NCBI GenBank assembly: GCA_017459425.1
Contig: JAFUCZ010000020.1
Coordinates: 1 to 59,762, forward strand
Length of the DNA: 59,762 nucleotides
Source of the DNA: Bacilli bacterium
GTDB lineage: Bacteria > Bacillota_I > Bacilli_A > RF39 > UBA660
Reading direction: 5' to 3'
Positions 42,998-52,066 of this stretch are shown here, in pieces. Position 1 is the first letter of the stretch. Every line of letters begins with the position of its first letter. A program made the translations under genes and the position numbers. A model generated the notes under the pieces. It was not told where the DNA came from, made no database searches, and was given only the letters and a program-made list of their open reading frames with translations.

Positions 42998-43504
42998 ATG
43001 GAAAAAAGAAGAAGAGAACCACGCCCAAAACAATATGAAGAAGAAATTATTAATATTGGAAGAGTTACAAAAGTAACTAAAGGTGGTCGTCATTTCCGTT
43101 TTTCTGCTACTGTTGCTGTAGGAGATAGAAAAGGTAAAGTAGGACTTGGTACTGGAAAAGCAAATGAAGTACCAGATGCTATTAAAAAAGCTGTTCAAGC
43201 TGCTACAAAAAACATAGTAGAAGTTTCAATTGTTGATAATAGAACAATTCCACATGAAGCTATAGGAGTAAGAAGTGCTAGTAAAGTTATGTTAAAACCT
43301 GCTTCAGAAGGTACTGGTGTAAAAGCTGGTGGACCTGTTAGAGCAGTACTAGAACTTGCTGGAGTTAAAGATATTTTATCTAAATCACTTGGTTCAAATA
43401 CTAAAATAAATATGGCATATGCTACATTAGAAGCATTAAAATCACAAAGAACTATTGAACAAGTAGCTCGTTTACGTGGTAAGAAGAAAGAGGAGATTAG
43501 ATAA
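42998..43504 (+). CDS. rpsE: 30S ribosomal protein S5
   Basis: This 168-residue decoding-site protein has a dsRBD-like domain ([26 protein letters not shown]), [17 protein letters not shown] and the C-terminal [21 protein letters not shown]. The stop overlaps the rplO start by one base. In most Bacilli rpmD (L30) lies between rpsE and rplO; it is missing here. Confidence 0.97.
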   Translation: MEKRRREPRPKQYEEEIINIGRVTKVTKGGRHFRFSATVAVGDRKGKVGLGTGKANEVPDAIKKAVQAATKNIVEVSIVDNRTIPHEAIGVRSASKVMLKPASEGTGVKAGGPVRAVLELAGVKDILSKSLGSNTKINMAYATLEALKSQRTIEQVARLRGKKKEEIR

Positions 43505-43947
43505 TGAAACTACATACAATAGTACAACCTGAAGGTGCAATAAAAACTCGTAAAATAGTTGGACGTGGACCTGGTAGTGGACTTGGAAAAACTAGTGGTA
43601 AAGGTCATAAAGGACAAAACGCTAGAAGTGGTGGTGGAGTTAGACCTGGTTTTGAAGGTGGACAATTACCACTTTTCAGAAGATTACCAAAAAGAGGATT
43701 TTCAAATGCTCCTTTCAAAACAAGATATGCTGTAATTAATTTAAGTGATTTAAATAAATTTGAAGATGGTGCTGTAGTAACACCAGAACTACTTCATGAA
43801 ATGGGAATTGTTAAAAAACAATTAGATGGTATTAAAATACTTGGAAATGGAACTTTAGAAAAAAAATTAACTGTTAGAGCAAGTAAATTTTCTAAAGTAG
43901 CAAAAGAACAAATAGAAAAATTAGGTGGAAAAGCAGAGGTGATTTAA
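43504..43947 (+). CDS. rplO: 50S ribosomal protein L15
   Basis: This 147-residue late-assembly protein has the Gly/Arg/Lys-rich N-terminus with [43 protein letters not shown] and a C-terminal domain. It directly follows rpsE with a one-base overlap and abuts secY. Confidence 0.97.
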   Translation: MKLHTIVQPEGAIKTRKIVGRGPGSGLGKTSGKGHKGQNARSGGGVRPGFEGGQLPLFRRLPKRGFSNAPFKTRYAVINLSDLNKFEDGAVVTPELLHEMGIVKKQLDGIKILGNGTLEKKLTVRASKFSKVAKEQIEKLGGKAEVI

Positions 43948-43948
43948 A

Positions 43949-45211
43949 ATGTTTGCAAATTTGAAGCAGATATTTAATCCCAAAAATAAAGATTTAAGAA
44001 AAAGAATATATTTCACTTTATTTGTTTTGTTTATCTTTAAACTAGGTACTGCTGTAATAGTTCCTGGTATAGATCAAAAAAGCTTAGGTACAGATAATTT
44101 AGGATTTTTAGATTTGCTTAATTATATGGGTGGAGGAGCAATGGAAAAATTTTCAATTTTTTCACTTGGTGTTATGCCATACATTACTGCCTCTATTATT
44201 ATCCAATTATTGCAAATGGATATTATTCCTTAATTTTCTGAACTTAGTAAGCAAGGACACACAGGAAGAATGAAATTAAACAGATATACAAGGTATTTAG
44301 GTATAGCACTTGCTTTCATACAAGGTTATATGTTCTCATTTGCCTTTATTGATGGTGGAAAACCTTTAGAATATATGCAATTTGCACTTATTTTAACTGC
44401 TGGTACTGCACTATTATTATGGTTAGGAGATCAAATAACACAAAAAGGTATTGGAAATGGAATTTCCTTAATAATTATGGCTGGAATTATAGCTAGTATG
44501 CCTTCTATGTTTGTTGAAGCATGGAATGGATTTGTTACAACTGGTACACTTCAAACTACAGTGTTTGGGATTATTAAATATATATTATTTGTAGTTGTTT
44601 ATTTAGCAATAATTGTGGGAGTTGTTTATGAAGAAAATGCTGAAAGAAGAATTCCTATTCAATATGCTAATAAATCAAATAGTATTTTAGGTAAACAAAA
44701 TTATATTCCATTTAAATTAAATTCGGCAGGAGTAATGCCAGTAATATTCGCATCTGCACTACTTTCTGTTCCAAGTTTAATTGCTGGAGTAATTAAAAAC
44801 GAACAATTTAGTTTGTTTGTAAATGAATGGCTAACAATGCAAACTGTTACAGGGTTTATATTGTATATATTATTTATATTTGCGTTTACATATTTTTATA
44901 CATTCTTACAATTAAAACCAAAAGAACTTGCTGAAAACTTACAAAAAAATGGTGGATTTATTCCAGGTGTAAGACCAGGTGAAGAAACGGTTGAATATGT
45001 ATCAAAAGTATTAAAACGTATTACTGTAGCTGGAGCTTTATTTTTAAGCGTTATTGCTGGTCTTCCAATAATATTTGGAGCAATAACAAATTTATCTTCT
45101 AATGTTAGAATTGGTGGAACAGGACTTTTGATTGTTGTTGGTGTAGCACTTGAGACTACTAAACAATTAGAAAGTAGATTGTTAACACGCAATTATAAAG
45201 GAAGAAGATAG
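43949..45211 (+). pseudogene. secY: Preprotein translocase subunit SecY, in-frame TAA at codon 95
   Basis: SecY forms the ten-helix protein-conducting channel. Codons 1-94 (43949-44230) encode the start through helix 2 to QLLQMDIIP; codon 95 at 44231-44233 is TAA; the same frame then continues without any other stop through FSELSKQGHTGRMKLNRYTR and the rest of SecY to 45211 (421 codons including the stop). Homologues have a Lys (AAA) at this place (VPKFTEWSKQG in Bacillus), so a single A-to-T change explains it. SecY is essential, so this is probably an assembly/sequencing error or a population variant; real read-through is possible but unproved. Reinitiation at ATG 44270 is unlikely: the AGGAAG there is one base away. 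Confidence 0.9.
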
Positions 45212-45212
45212 T

Positions 45213-45854
45213 ATGAATATTATTTTTATTGCACCGCCTGCTGCAGGTAAAGGTACACAATCAAAACTTATAAGCAATAAATATAATATTCCTCATATTT
45301 CTACCGGAGATTTACTTAGAAATATTTCCGATGAAAAAGATAAAGAGTATATTAAACAACAGACACAGCTTGGAAAATTAATTAGCGATGAATTTATTGT
45401 AAAATTAGTTTATAAAGCTTTGAGTGATTCGAGTTGTGACAATGGTTATATACTAGATGGATTTCCTAGAGATATTAATCAAGCAATTGCTTACGAAGAT
45501 ATCTTAAAAAAGTTGAATAAAAAATTAGGTTATGTATTTTTATTAGATATTAGTTATGATCTAATCAAGCAAAGAGTTGTAGGTAGATTGAATTGTTCAA
45601 AATGTGGAAAAATTTATAACACATTTGATTCACTATCAAAGCCAACTATTGACAATATATGTGATGACTGTGGTAGTGCTTTAGTAAAGCGTGATGATGA
45701 TAATGAAAAAACATTTAAAAAAAGATATGATACGTATTTGAAAGAAACAGCTCCGCTTATTTCTTATTATGAAAGAAAGGGTGTGTTGCATCATATTGAC
45801 GCAAGTAAAAGTGTAGAAGAAATATTTGAGTCAATTGATACAATACTTAAGTGA
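45213..45854 (+). CDS. adk: Adenylate kinase, zinc-binding lid type
   Basis: This 213-residue enzyme interconverts ATP + AMP and 2 ADP. The lid carries the Gram-positive zinc site C128-x-x-C131 and C150-x-x-C153. The AMP-binding ISTGDLLR and DGFPRDINQA, and the lid VVGRLNC, are typical. The P-loop is unusual: residues 7-16 read APPAAGKGTQ, where adenylate kinases nearly always have G-x-P-G-x-G-K-G-T-Q; both G7 and G10 are Ala. The catalytic Lys13 is kept. secY-adk-map order is typical. Confidence 0.94.
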   Translation: MNIIFIAPPAAGKGTQSKLISNKYNIPHISTGDLLRNISDEKDKEYIKQQTQLGKLISDEFIVKLVYKALSDSSCDNGYILDGFPRDINQAIAYEDILKKLNKKLGYVFLLDISYDLIKQRVVGRLNCSKCGKIYNTFDSLSKPTIDNICDDCGSALVKRDDDNEKTFKKRYDTYLKETAPLISYYERKGVLHHIDASKSVEEIFESIDTILK

Positions 45855-45858
45855 TATT

Positions 45859-46605
45859 ATGATAACAATTAAATCTGAATATGAGATAGAACTTATGAAG
45901 AAAGCAGGAGCTATTGTTGGTAATACTCATCACTATTTAGAACAATTTATTAAACCAGGAATAACAACTTTAGAACTTAATAACTTGGCCAGGGATTATA
46001 TTATTAAAAGTGGTGCAACTCCATCATTTGAAAATTTATATGGTTTTCCAGGAACAATTTGTATATCTGTTAATGACGAGGTTGTTCATGGGATTCCAGG
46101 AAATAGAAAATTAAAAGATGGTGATATTGTTAAACTTGATATAGGTGCATGTTATAAAGGATATCACGGTGATTCTGCATGGTCATATCCTGTTGGTAAT
46201 GTAGATGATAAAGTAAAATATTTACTTGAACATACTCAAAAGGCATTATTTGAAGGATTAAAAGAGGTAAAGCCAGGAAACAGAATTGGTGATATTGGTG
46301 CAGCTATTGAAGAATATGCTACCAAACATAATCTTGGTGTCGTGAAAGAATTGGTTGGACATGGTATTGGAACAGAAGTTCATCAAGACCCTGACGTTCC
46401 TAATTACGGAAAAAGAGGAACTGGACCACTTCTTAAGGAAGGTATGACAATTGCAGTAGAGCCAATGTTAAATTATGGTACTGCAGATATTTACCAATTA
46501 GATGATGATTGGACTATTGTAACAGCGGATTATGAACCGTCAGCTCATTTTGAGCATACTATAGTTGTTACTAAAGATGGATATATGATTTTAACTAAGA
46601 GGTGA
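45859..46605 (+). CDS. map: Methionine aminopeptidase, type I
   Basis: This 248-residue metalloenzyme removes N-terminal Met. Family features are [32 protein letters not shown] (metal-binding Asp), [18 protein letters not shown] (metal-binding His) and EPMLNYG. ATG 45859 is preferred because upstream frames from 45826 lie inside adk. The start overlaps the adk end region by a few bases' distance, consistent with co-transcription. Confidence 0.95.
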   Translation: MITIKSEYEIELMKKAGAIVGNTHHYLEQFIKPGITTLELNNLARDYIIKSGATPSFENLYGFPGTICISVNDEVVHGIPGNRKLKDGDIVKLDIGACYKGYHGDSAWSYPVGNVDDKVKYLLEHTQKALFEGLKEVKPGNRIGDIGAAIEEYATKHNLGVVKELVGHGIGTEVHQDPDVPNYGKRGTGPLLKEGMTIAVEPMLNYGTADIYQLDDDWTIVTADYEPSAHFEHTIVVTKDGYMILTKR

Positions 46606-46609
46606 TAAA

Positions 46610-46825
46610 ATGGCAAAAGAAGAAATGATTGAAGTAGAAGGTAAGGTAATTGAGGCTTTACCTAAGGGAGGTTTTAAAGTAGAACTTCCAAATAAGCATG
46701 TTGTTATTGCCCAAGTTTCTGGTAAAATCCGAATGAATTTCATTCGCATTTTACCGGGTGATACTGTAACTATGGAATTATCTCCATATGATTTAACACG
46801 TGGGCGCATAACCTATAGAAAATAG
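46610..46825 (+). CDS. infA: Translation initiation factor IF-1
   Basis: This 71-residue OB-fold A-site factor has [64 protein letters not shown] and the C-terminal TYRK. This is the canonical IF-1 sequence. RBS AAGAGGTG overlaps the map stop region. The order map-infA-rpmJ-rpsM-rpsK-rpoA-rplQ is canonical. Confidence 0.97.
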   Translation: MAKEEMIEVEGKVIEALPKGGFKVELPNKHVVIAQVSGKIRMNFIRILPGDTVTMELSPYDLTRGRITYRK

Positions 46826-46837
46826 GAGGAGAGATTT

Positions 46838-46951
46838 ATGAAAGTAAAACCATCAGTAAAAAAGCAGTGTCCTAACTGCAAAATTATAAGACGTAAGGGT
46901 AAAGTACAAGTAATATGTACTAATCCTAAACATAAACAAAGACAAGGTTAA
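46838..46951 (+). CDS. rpmJ: 50S ribosomal protein L36
   Basis: This 37-residue protein ([20 protein letters not shown], then [17 protein letters not shown]) is short enough to be missed by length filters. It is the zinc form, with C-x-x-C (CPNC), C and H ligands (VICTNPKH). RBS AGGAGGAG, ATG 46838, stop TAA 46949-46951. Confidence 0.97.
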   Translation: MKVKPSVKKQCPNCKIIRRKGKVQVICTNPKHKQRQG

Positions 46952-46966
46952 TATAGGAGGTGTTTT

Positions 46967-47332
46967 ATGGCACGTATTAAAGGTGTAGATATACCAAATA
47001 ATAAAAGAATAGAAATTTCATTAACTTATATTTATGGTATAGGAAGAAGTCTTTCAAATACAATTTTAAAAGACGCAAAAGTTGATATTAATAAAAAAAC
47101 AGGTGATTTATCAAATGATGAATTAACTCGTATTCGTGAACAAATTGATAAGTATACTATTGAAGGTGATTTACGTCGCGAAATTAATATGAACATTAAA
47201 ACAAAAATGGAAATTAATTCTTATCAAGGAACTCGTCATAAAAAAGGTTTACCTGTAAGAGGTCAAAGAACAAATCGTAATGCTAGAACTCGTAAAGGTA
47301 AAGGAAAAGTAGTTGCTAATAAGAAAAAATAG
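46967..47332 (+). CDS. rpsM: 30S ribosomal protein S13
   Basis: This 121-residue 30S-head protein touches tRNA in the P site through its C-terminal tail. It has [27 protein letters not shown] and [28 protein letters not shown], both typical. RBS AGGAGGTG. Confidence 0.97.
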   Translation: MARIKGVDIPNNKRIEISLTYIYGIGRSLSNTILKDAKVDINKKTGDLSNDELTRIREQIDKYTIEGDLRREINMNIKTKMEINSYQGTRHKKGLPVRGQRTNRNARTRKGKGKVVANKKK

Positions 47333-47358
47333 TTTTAACTAAAAAGGAGGGAAACTTT

Positions 47359-47742
47359 ATGGCTTACAAACCAAGAAAACGTAAAGTTAAAAAGAATGTT
47401 CCTGAAGGAAGAGCTTATATTCATTCAACTTTCAATAACACTATAGTAACATTAAGTGATAAAGAAGGTAATGCAATTAGTTGGGCATCTGCTGGAACAT
47501 TAGGATTTAAAGGTAGTAAAAAATCTACCCCATTTGCAGCTGGAATGTCGGCTGAAGCAGCTGGTAAAGCAGCATATGATATGGGAATGAGAAAAGTAGA
47601 AGTATTTGTAAAAGGATTAGGATCTGGTAGAGAAACAGCAATTCGTTCTTTACAAACAGCTGGGCTTGAAATTACTTCAATATCTGATGTAACACCACTT
47701 CCACATAATGGATGTCGCCCACCAAAACGTCCTCGTGGATAA
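47359..47742 (+). CDS. rpsK: 30S ribosomal protein S11
   Basis: This 127-residue platform protein has [50 protein letters not shown] and the C-terminal [21 protein letters not shown], all typical of S11. RBS AAGGAGG. Confidence 0.97.
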   Translation: MAYKPRKRKVKKNVPEGRAYIHSTFNNTIVTLSDKEGNAISWASAGTLGFKGSKKSTPFAAGMSAEAAGKAAYDMGMRKVEVFVKGLGSGRETAIRSLQTAGLEITSISDVTPLPHNGCRPPKRPRG

Positions 47743-47762
47743 AAGAAAAGGAGTGTTAATAT

Positions 47763-48713
47763 ATGTTAAACTTTGAAAAACCAATATATAAAATAACAGA
47801 TTACATAGAAAATAATAATTATGGTAAATTTGAATTAGAACCTCTTGAAAGAGGATTTGGAACAACAATTGGTAATGCACTTAGACGTGTTATGTTATCA
47901 TCTATGCCAGGAGCTGCTATTGTTGCAGTTAAAATAGATGGTGTAATGCATGAATTTCAGACAATTGAAGGAGTAATAGAAGATGTAACTTCTATAATTC
48001 TTAATTTGAAAAATATTGTTATTAAATGTGAAACTGAAGAACCAACTATTATGTATTTATCTGCAAATACAGAGGGTGTTGTAACAGCAGCATCAATTGA
48101 AACAAATGAAAATGTTGAAATTATTAATAAAGATCAAGTAATTGCAACACTTTCAAAAGGTGGAAAATTAGAAATGGAAATGATTGTTGCTAGTGGACGT
48201 GGATATGTTCTTGCAAATGAAAATAAAAAGTATATTGAAAATACTAAATTGGGTTATATTCCAATGGATTCATCATTTTCACCTATTGAAAGAATTAGTT
48301 ATGAAGTTGAAGATGCACGTGTTGGTCAAGATGCTAGTTTTGATAAATTGATAATGAATGTTTATACTAAAGGTTCTATTAAACCAGAGGAAGCAATGGC
48401 TTTAGGTGCTAAAATATTAATTGAACATTTAAACATTATTACTGATTTGAGTGATATAGCAGACAATACTGGAATTATGAATGCTAAACAAGAAGATAGT
48501 AAAATTAAAAAATTAGAAACTTCAATTGATGATTTAGATTTTTCAGTTAGAGCATATAATTGTTTAAAAAGAGCTGGAATTAATACATTAGGGGATTTAA
48601 CAGAAAAATCTGAATTAGAAATGATGAAAATACGTAATTTAGGAAAGAAATCTTTAAAAGAAGTTATTGATAAAATTAAAGAGATGGGTCTTAAATTCCG
48701 TGATGATGATTAA
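47763..48713 (+). CDS. rpoA: DNA-directed RNA polymerase subunit alpha
   Basis: This 316-residue assembly platform of RNA polymerase has the N-terminal dimer domain ([30 protein letters not shown]) and the DNA- and activator-binding C-terminal domain ([41 protein letters not shown]). The C-terminal domain is intact, which matters because UP-element and factor contacts depend on it. RBS AAGGAG. Confidence 0.97.
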   Translation: MLNFEKPIYKITDYIENNNYGKFELEPLERGFGTTIGNALRRVMLSSMPGAAIVAVKIDGVMHEFQTIEGVIEDVTSIILNLKNIVIKCETEEPTIMYLSANTEGVVTAASIETNENVEIINKDQVIATLSKGGKLEMEMIVASGRGYVLANENKKYIENTKLGYIPMDSSFSPIERISYEVEDARVGQDASFDKLIMNVYTKGSIKPEEAMALGAKILIEHLNIITDLSDIADNTGIMNAKQEDSKIKKLETSIDDLDFSVRAYNCLKRAGINTLGDLTEKSELEMMKIRNLGKKSLKEVIDKIKEMGLKFRDDD

Positions 48714-48730
48714 TAGTTAGGAGGATATTT

Positions 48731-49087
48731 ATGGCTTATAGAAAATTAGGACGTACTAATAAACATCGTAGAAGTATGTTAGCTAATCTAACTATAGATT
48801 TAATTAACAATGAAAAAATTACTACAACTGAAACAAGAGCTAAGGAAGTACGTAAGTTTGTTGATAAAATGATAACTTATGGAAAAGATGGTTCACTAGT
48901 TTCAAGAAGAAAAGCAATTGCTTTCTTGCATAATGATGATAAAGTAGTTAAGAAGGTTTTTGATGATTTAGCTGTACGTTATCAAAATAGAAATGGTGGA
49001 TATACTAGAATTTTAAAGCTAAATGAACGTAGAGGAGACGATGCGTTAATGGTAATTTTAGAATTAGTGGAGAAAGATGCAAAATAG
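48731..49087 (+). CDS. rplQ: 50S ribosomal protein L17
   Basis: This 118-residue tunnel-exit protein begins [19 protein letters not shown] and has [17 protein letters not shown] and [37 protein letters not shown]. It is the last gene of the S10-spc-alpha cluster. A terminator overlaps its stop. Confidence 0.97.
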   Translation: MAYRKLGRTNKHRRSMLANLTIDLINNEKITTTETRAKEVRKFVDKMITYGKDGSLVSRRKAIAFLHNDDKVVKKVFDDLAVRYQNRNGGYTRILKLNERRGDDALMVILELVEKDAK

Positions 49088-49099
49088 GCATCTTTTTTT
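49075..49099 (+). terminator. Intrinsic terminator ending the ribosomal cluster
   Basis: AGATGC (49075-49080) pairs with GCATCT (49088-49093), followed by T7. The upstream arm lies in the last rplQ codons. Confidence 0.85.
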
Positions 49100-49107
49100 C
49101 ATTATTA

Positions 49108-49116
49108 TGTTATAAT
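49108..49116 (+). promoter_or_regulatory. Extended -10 promoter for the first prepilin
   Basis: TGTTATAAT (TATAAT at 49111-49116) lies 20 bp upstream of the gene at 49136. No good -35 is seen, as with the other extended -10 sites. Confidence 0.6.
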
Positions 49117-49135
49117 AAATATATAGGGTGATAAT

Positions 49136-49486
49136 ATGAATGAAAAAGCTTTTACACTTGTTGAACTAATTGCTGTAATTATTATAGTAGCTCTTATAGT
49201 CCTAATAAGTTCTCCAATAATATCCGGTTCGATGAGTAAGGCACGTGAAAAAACATATGAACAACAAGCATATAGTATTGAAACAGCTGCAAAAAAATGG
49301 GCTTTGTATAATGATATTTTAGATTCAGAATATTGTGTTTCATTAAATAAATTGAAGGAAGATGGATATATTGAAGACGATATAATAAATAATCCTATTG
49401 ATAAAAGTGAAATGAATGGATCAGTTATTTTAGAATTTTCTAATAATTCTTATAAAGCGACATATCAAGAAAAGCAATGTGATTAA
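49136..49486 (+). CDS. Prepilin-type protein (type II/IV pilin-like)
   Basis: This 116-residue protein has a class III signal: a short basic leader, then AFTLVELIAVIIIVALIVLI, with the prepilin peptidase site before F6 (K-A/F, where the usual residue is Gly) and the conserved Glu at mature position 5. The remainder is a small globular domain containing one C-x-V-S and a C-terminal Cys. It resembles ComGC-like or other minor pilins; no assembly ATPase or peptidase gene is nearby. RBS GGGTGAT. Confidence 0.8.
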   Translation: MNEKAFTLVELIAVIIIVALIVLISSPIISGSMSKAREKTYEQQAYSIETAAKKWALYNDILDSEYCVSLNKLKEDGYIEDDIINNPIDKSEMNGSVILEFSNNSYKATYQEKQCD

Positions 49487-49487
49487 T

Positions 49488-49516
49488 TTGAAATATTATA
49501 AAAAATAATGTATACT
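49488..49516 (+). promoter_or_regulatory. Promoter for the dehydrogenase gene
   Basis: The -35 TTGAAA (49488-49493) and -10 TATACT (49511-49516) are 17 bp apart. Confidence 0.65.
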
Positions 49517-49532
49517 TATAGTGGTGAATGAT

Positions 49533-50288
49533 ATGAAAGCATTGATAACGGGAGCTTCTTCAGGTATAGGTTATGAAATGGCTAAAGTTTTATCTGAAAA
49601 AGGTTATGACTTAATTTTAGTAGCGCGTAGAAAAAAAAGACTTGAAAGTTTAAGTAAAGAATTAAAAACAAATGTTGAAATATATTCTTATGATTTATCG
49701 TCTACTTTTAATTGTATGAAACTTTATAATAAAGTTAAAAAAGAAAATATCGATGTTTTAATTAATAATGCTGGATTTGGAGTTTTCGGTGAATTTATTG
49801 AGACTAATATTGATTCTGAATTAGATTTAATTGATTTAAATATAAAAGCTGTACATGTTTTGACTAAATTGTTTTTAAAAGATTTTAGTCAGATAAACTA
49901 TGGTTATATATTAAATGTTGCTTCATCGGCAGGTTTTATGGCAGGACCGTTAATGGCAAGTTATTATGCATCTAAAAACTATGTGTTGAAATTAACAGAA
50001 GCAATAAATGAAGAACTGAGAGTCAATAAGAGCAATGTATATGTTGGGGCTCTTTGTCCTGGTCCAGTTAATACAGAATTTAATGATGTAGCAGATGTAA
50101 ATTTTTCTGTGAAAGCTTTAAGTCCCGTTTATGTTGCAAAATATGCTGCAGATAAAATGTTTAAACGAAAAATGATAATAATACCAGGTTTTAAAATAAA
50201 GATGGCATGTTTTATGACAAGATTTATGAGTACTCGTTCATTACTTAAAATGACGTATAAAATTCAAAAAAGAAAAGGTAGTGATTAG
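49533..50288 (+). CDS. Short-chain dehydrogenase/reductase family protein
   Basis: This 251-residue Rossmann-fold oxidoreductase has the cofactor motif TGASSGIG (6-13), NNAGFGVFG, the catalytic Ser region (ASSAGFMAG), the YYASK catalytic Tyr-x3-Lys, and PGPVNTEF. A basic R-R-K-K-R after the second strand suggests NADP preference. Its substrate is unknown. It lies between two prepilin-like genes but has its own promoter; the start ATG 49533 follows GTGGTGAATG and is preferred over a GTG at 49521. Confidence 0.85.
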   Translation: MKALITGASSGIGYEMAKVLSEKGYDLILVARRKKRLESLSKELKTNVEIYSYDLSSTFNCMKLYNKVKKENIDVLINNAGFGVFGEFIETNIDSELDLIDLNIKAVHVLTKLFLKDFSQINYGYILNVASSAGFMAGPLMASYYASKNYVLKLTEAINEELRVNKSNVYVGALCPGPVNTEFNDVADVNFSVKALSPVYVAKYAADKMFKRKMIIIPGFKIKMACFMTRFMSTRSLLKMTYKIQKRKGSD

Positions 50289-50290
50289 AT

Positions 50291-51118
50291 ATGAAGAAAG
50301 GGTTTACATTAGTTGAATTATTAGCTGTTATAGTAATTCTAGGGCTTTTAGCATTAATTGCAGTACCAACAGTTACTAAAACAATAAAAAATTATAGGCA
50401 AAACTTATATGATGTTCAATTATCTAATATTAAAGATGCTGCTAAAACATGGGCATCCGAGGATATAACAAGATTACCTGAAGATGGATCGACTAAAATT
50501 GTTACTCTTGAGACACTAAAGTCTGATGGATTAGTGGATGATGACATAAAAGATCCAAGAACTAAAGAAAGATTAGATGATAATTCAACATATGTTTTAA
50601 TAAAAAATATATCAGGTAAATACAAATATATCGTCGTTTCGAACACTGTAGATTCTGAGTTTACGATGGATGCAATGTGTCCACAATGTGTATTTACAAA
50701 ATATGATATTTCTAATTCACATTATTTAGATGGTAAAGGAAGTCCAAATACGTTGACAGATGTAACTACAACGACAGATTATACAACGTTAAATAGTGAT
50801 TATTTTTTAGGCCATATATTAGAAAATGGTGTCATAAAAAGAAGTTTTGTGTGCGGAATAGAAGAATCTGGTGCATTTTGTTTAGAAGGATTTTTGTATG
50901 AGGAAAAAATAAATTCTGCAAAGTATAAAAGAAATGTTGACATATTAAAACATTTTTATCCAAATTGTGATGCAAACTATGATAGTTCAAGTGCACTTTG
51001 CGATGGTAAGGATATTTTGCATGCCTATAGTTTTTCAGAAGGGAATGTTAATATTTATAAAACTAATTCCATTTATTGTGGTGTTGGCTATGATGGTAAA
51101 TCGGGTTGCGATTATTAA
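50291..51118 (+). CDS. Prepilin-type protein with large C-terminal domain
   Basis: This 275-residue protein begins KKGFTLVELLAVIVILGLLA, a perfect prepilin signal: cleavage after G4 and Glu at mature position 5. The first 110 residues resemble the pilin at 49136-49486, including AAKTWASED versus AAKKWALYN. The C-terminal part (about 115-275) contains nine cysteines (CPQC, VCGI, AFCLEG, NCD, LCDG, YCGVG, GCDY) that may form disulfide bonds outside the cell. A surface structural role is inferred. It is 3 bp downstream of the dehydrogenase; a strong terminator follows. Confidence 0.82.
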   Translation: MKKGFTLVELLAVIVILGLLALIAVPTVTKTIKNYRQNLYDVQLSNIKDAAKTWASEDITRLPEDGSTKIVTLETLKSDGLVDDDIKDPRTKERLDDNSTYVLIKNISGKYKYIVVSNTVDSEFTMDAMCPQCVFTKYDISNSHYLDGKGSPNTLTDVTTTTDYTTLNSDYFLGHILENGVIKRSFVCGIEESGAFCLEGFLYEEKINSAKYKRNVDILKHFYPNCDANYDSSSALCDGKDILHAYSFSEGNVNIYKTNSIYCGVGYDGKSGCDY

Positions 51119-51141
51119 TTGTTTCAAGTTTTAGAGATATT

Positions 51142-51177
51142 AAAACTCACCATTAATTAGATGGATGAGTTTTTTTT
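51142..51177 (+). terminator. Intrinsic terminator of the pilin/SDR region
   Basis: AAAACTCA (51142-51149) pairs with TGAGTTTT (51166-51173); inner CAT/ATG can pair too. A T8 run follows. Confidence 0.8.
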
Positions 51178-51224
51178 AATGTTAAAGAAATATAATTAAT
51201 ATGAAATAAAAAATAATATTTTAA

Positions 51225-51253
51225 TTGAATAAACTATTTAAATATATTATAAT
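51225..51253 (+). promoter_or_regulatory. Promoter for ecfA1-ecfA2
   Basis: The -35 TTGAAT (51225-51230) and a perfect -10 TATAAT (51248-51253) are 17 bp apart, 25 bp before ecfA1. Confidence 0.7.
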
Positions 51254-51277
51254 AGTATTTATTAATGTGGTGATTAT

Positions 51278-52066
51278 ATGAATATAATAGAGATAAATAA
51301 TTTATCATTTGATTATGGTAAAAAAATAATATTTAATGGTCTAAATTTAAATATAGAAAAAAATACTTTTACTACAATTATAGGGAATAGTTGTGGTAAA
51401 ACATCATTGGCTCAAATTCTATGTGGTAATTTAAAATATAATGGTGAAGTTTTAATTGATAATATAATTGTTACAAAAAAGAATAAACGGGAATTAAGTA
51501 GAAAAATAAAATTATTAAGTGAAAATCCAGAAAAATATTTTTTGAAGGAAACAGTAATTGATGAAATTACATATTTGTGTGATGGTAGTGATGTGATTGA
51601 TAATTTTAATTATTTAAAGAAATTATTTCAGATAAATGATATCTTATATAAAAATCCTATGAGCTTAAGTGCTGGTGAAAAACAACTAATATCATTCATT
51701 CAATCTATATTATTAAATCCAAAAATCATTATAATTGATAATGCTTTTACTATGGTAGATAGTGTATTAAAGAAAAAAATTTTTGAGTATTTAAAAAAAC
51801 AAAAAGAAAACAAAAAAATGACAATTATAAACATTACAAACGATATTGAAGAATCATTGTATGGTGAAAATATTGTAGTTATGTATAATGGAGAAATAAA
51901 ATATGATTGTAAAATAGTTGATATTTTAAAAAAAGAAAAGCAGTTGAAAAAAATAGGATTTGATATTCCATTTATTATTTCTTTATCTAATAAATTAAAA
52001 TATTACGATTTAGTCGATCATACATATTATAGTATTAGAAAGCTAGTTGATGATTTATGGCAATAA
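51278..52066 (+). CDS. ecfA1: ECF transporter ATPase subunit A1, degenerate ATPase motifs
   Basis: This 262-residue ABC ATPase belongs with the energy-coupling-factor module for vitamin and metal uptake. Three motifs are abnormal. The Walker A at 36-42 is GNSCGKT, one residue shorter than G-x4-GK-[ST]. The residue after the Walker B Asp154 is Asn155, not the catalytic Glu. The H-switch His is Asn188. The signature is LSAGEKQ (130-136). It overlaps ecfA2 by 10 bp. The family call rests on location between rplQ and truA, as in Bacillus. Probably this half-site cannot hydrolyse ATP; ecfA2 looks intact. Confidence 0.82.
   Translation: MNIIEINNLSFDYGKKIIFNGLNLNIEKNTFTTIIGNSCGKTSLAQILCGNLKYNGEVLIDNIIVTKKNKRELSRKIKLLSENPEKYFLKETVIDEITYLCDGSDVIDNFNYLKKLFQINDILYKNPMSLSAGEKQLISFIQSILLNPKIIIIDNAFTMVDSVLKKKIFEYLKKQKENKKMTIINITNDIEESLYGENIVVMYNGEIKYDCKIVDILKKEKQLKKIGFDIPFIISLSNKLKYYDLVDHTYYSIRKLVDDLWQ

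Noticed and set aside
44231-44233. Reassigned TAA codon
   Set aside because: TAA is the normal stop of many genes here, including rplD, metG, rpoA and rpsC, so reassignment cannot explain the secY codon.
44270-45211. A separate second SecY gene starting at ATG 44270
   Set aside because: The frame is continuous with the first half, the homology runs straight through the TAA, and the ribosome-like AGGAAG is only one base from the ATG.
51119-51277. Hidden small gene or RNA between the pilin and ecfA1
   Set aside because: The stretch holds only a terminator and a promoter; no conserved frame or additional stable fold was seen.
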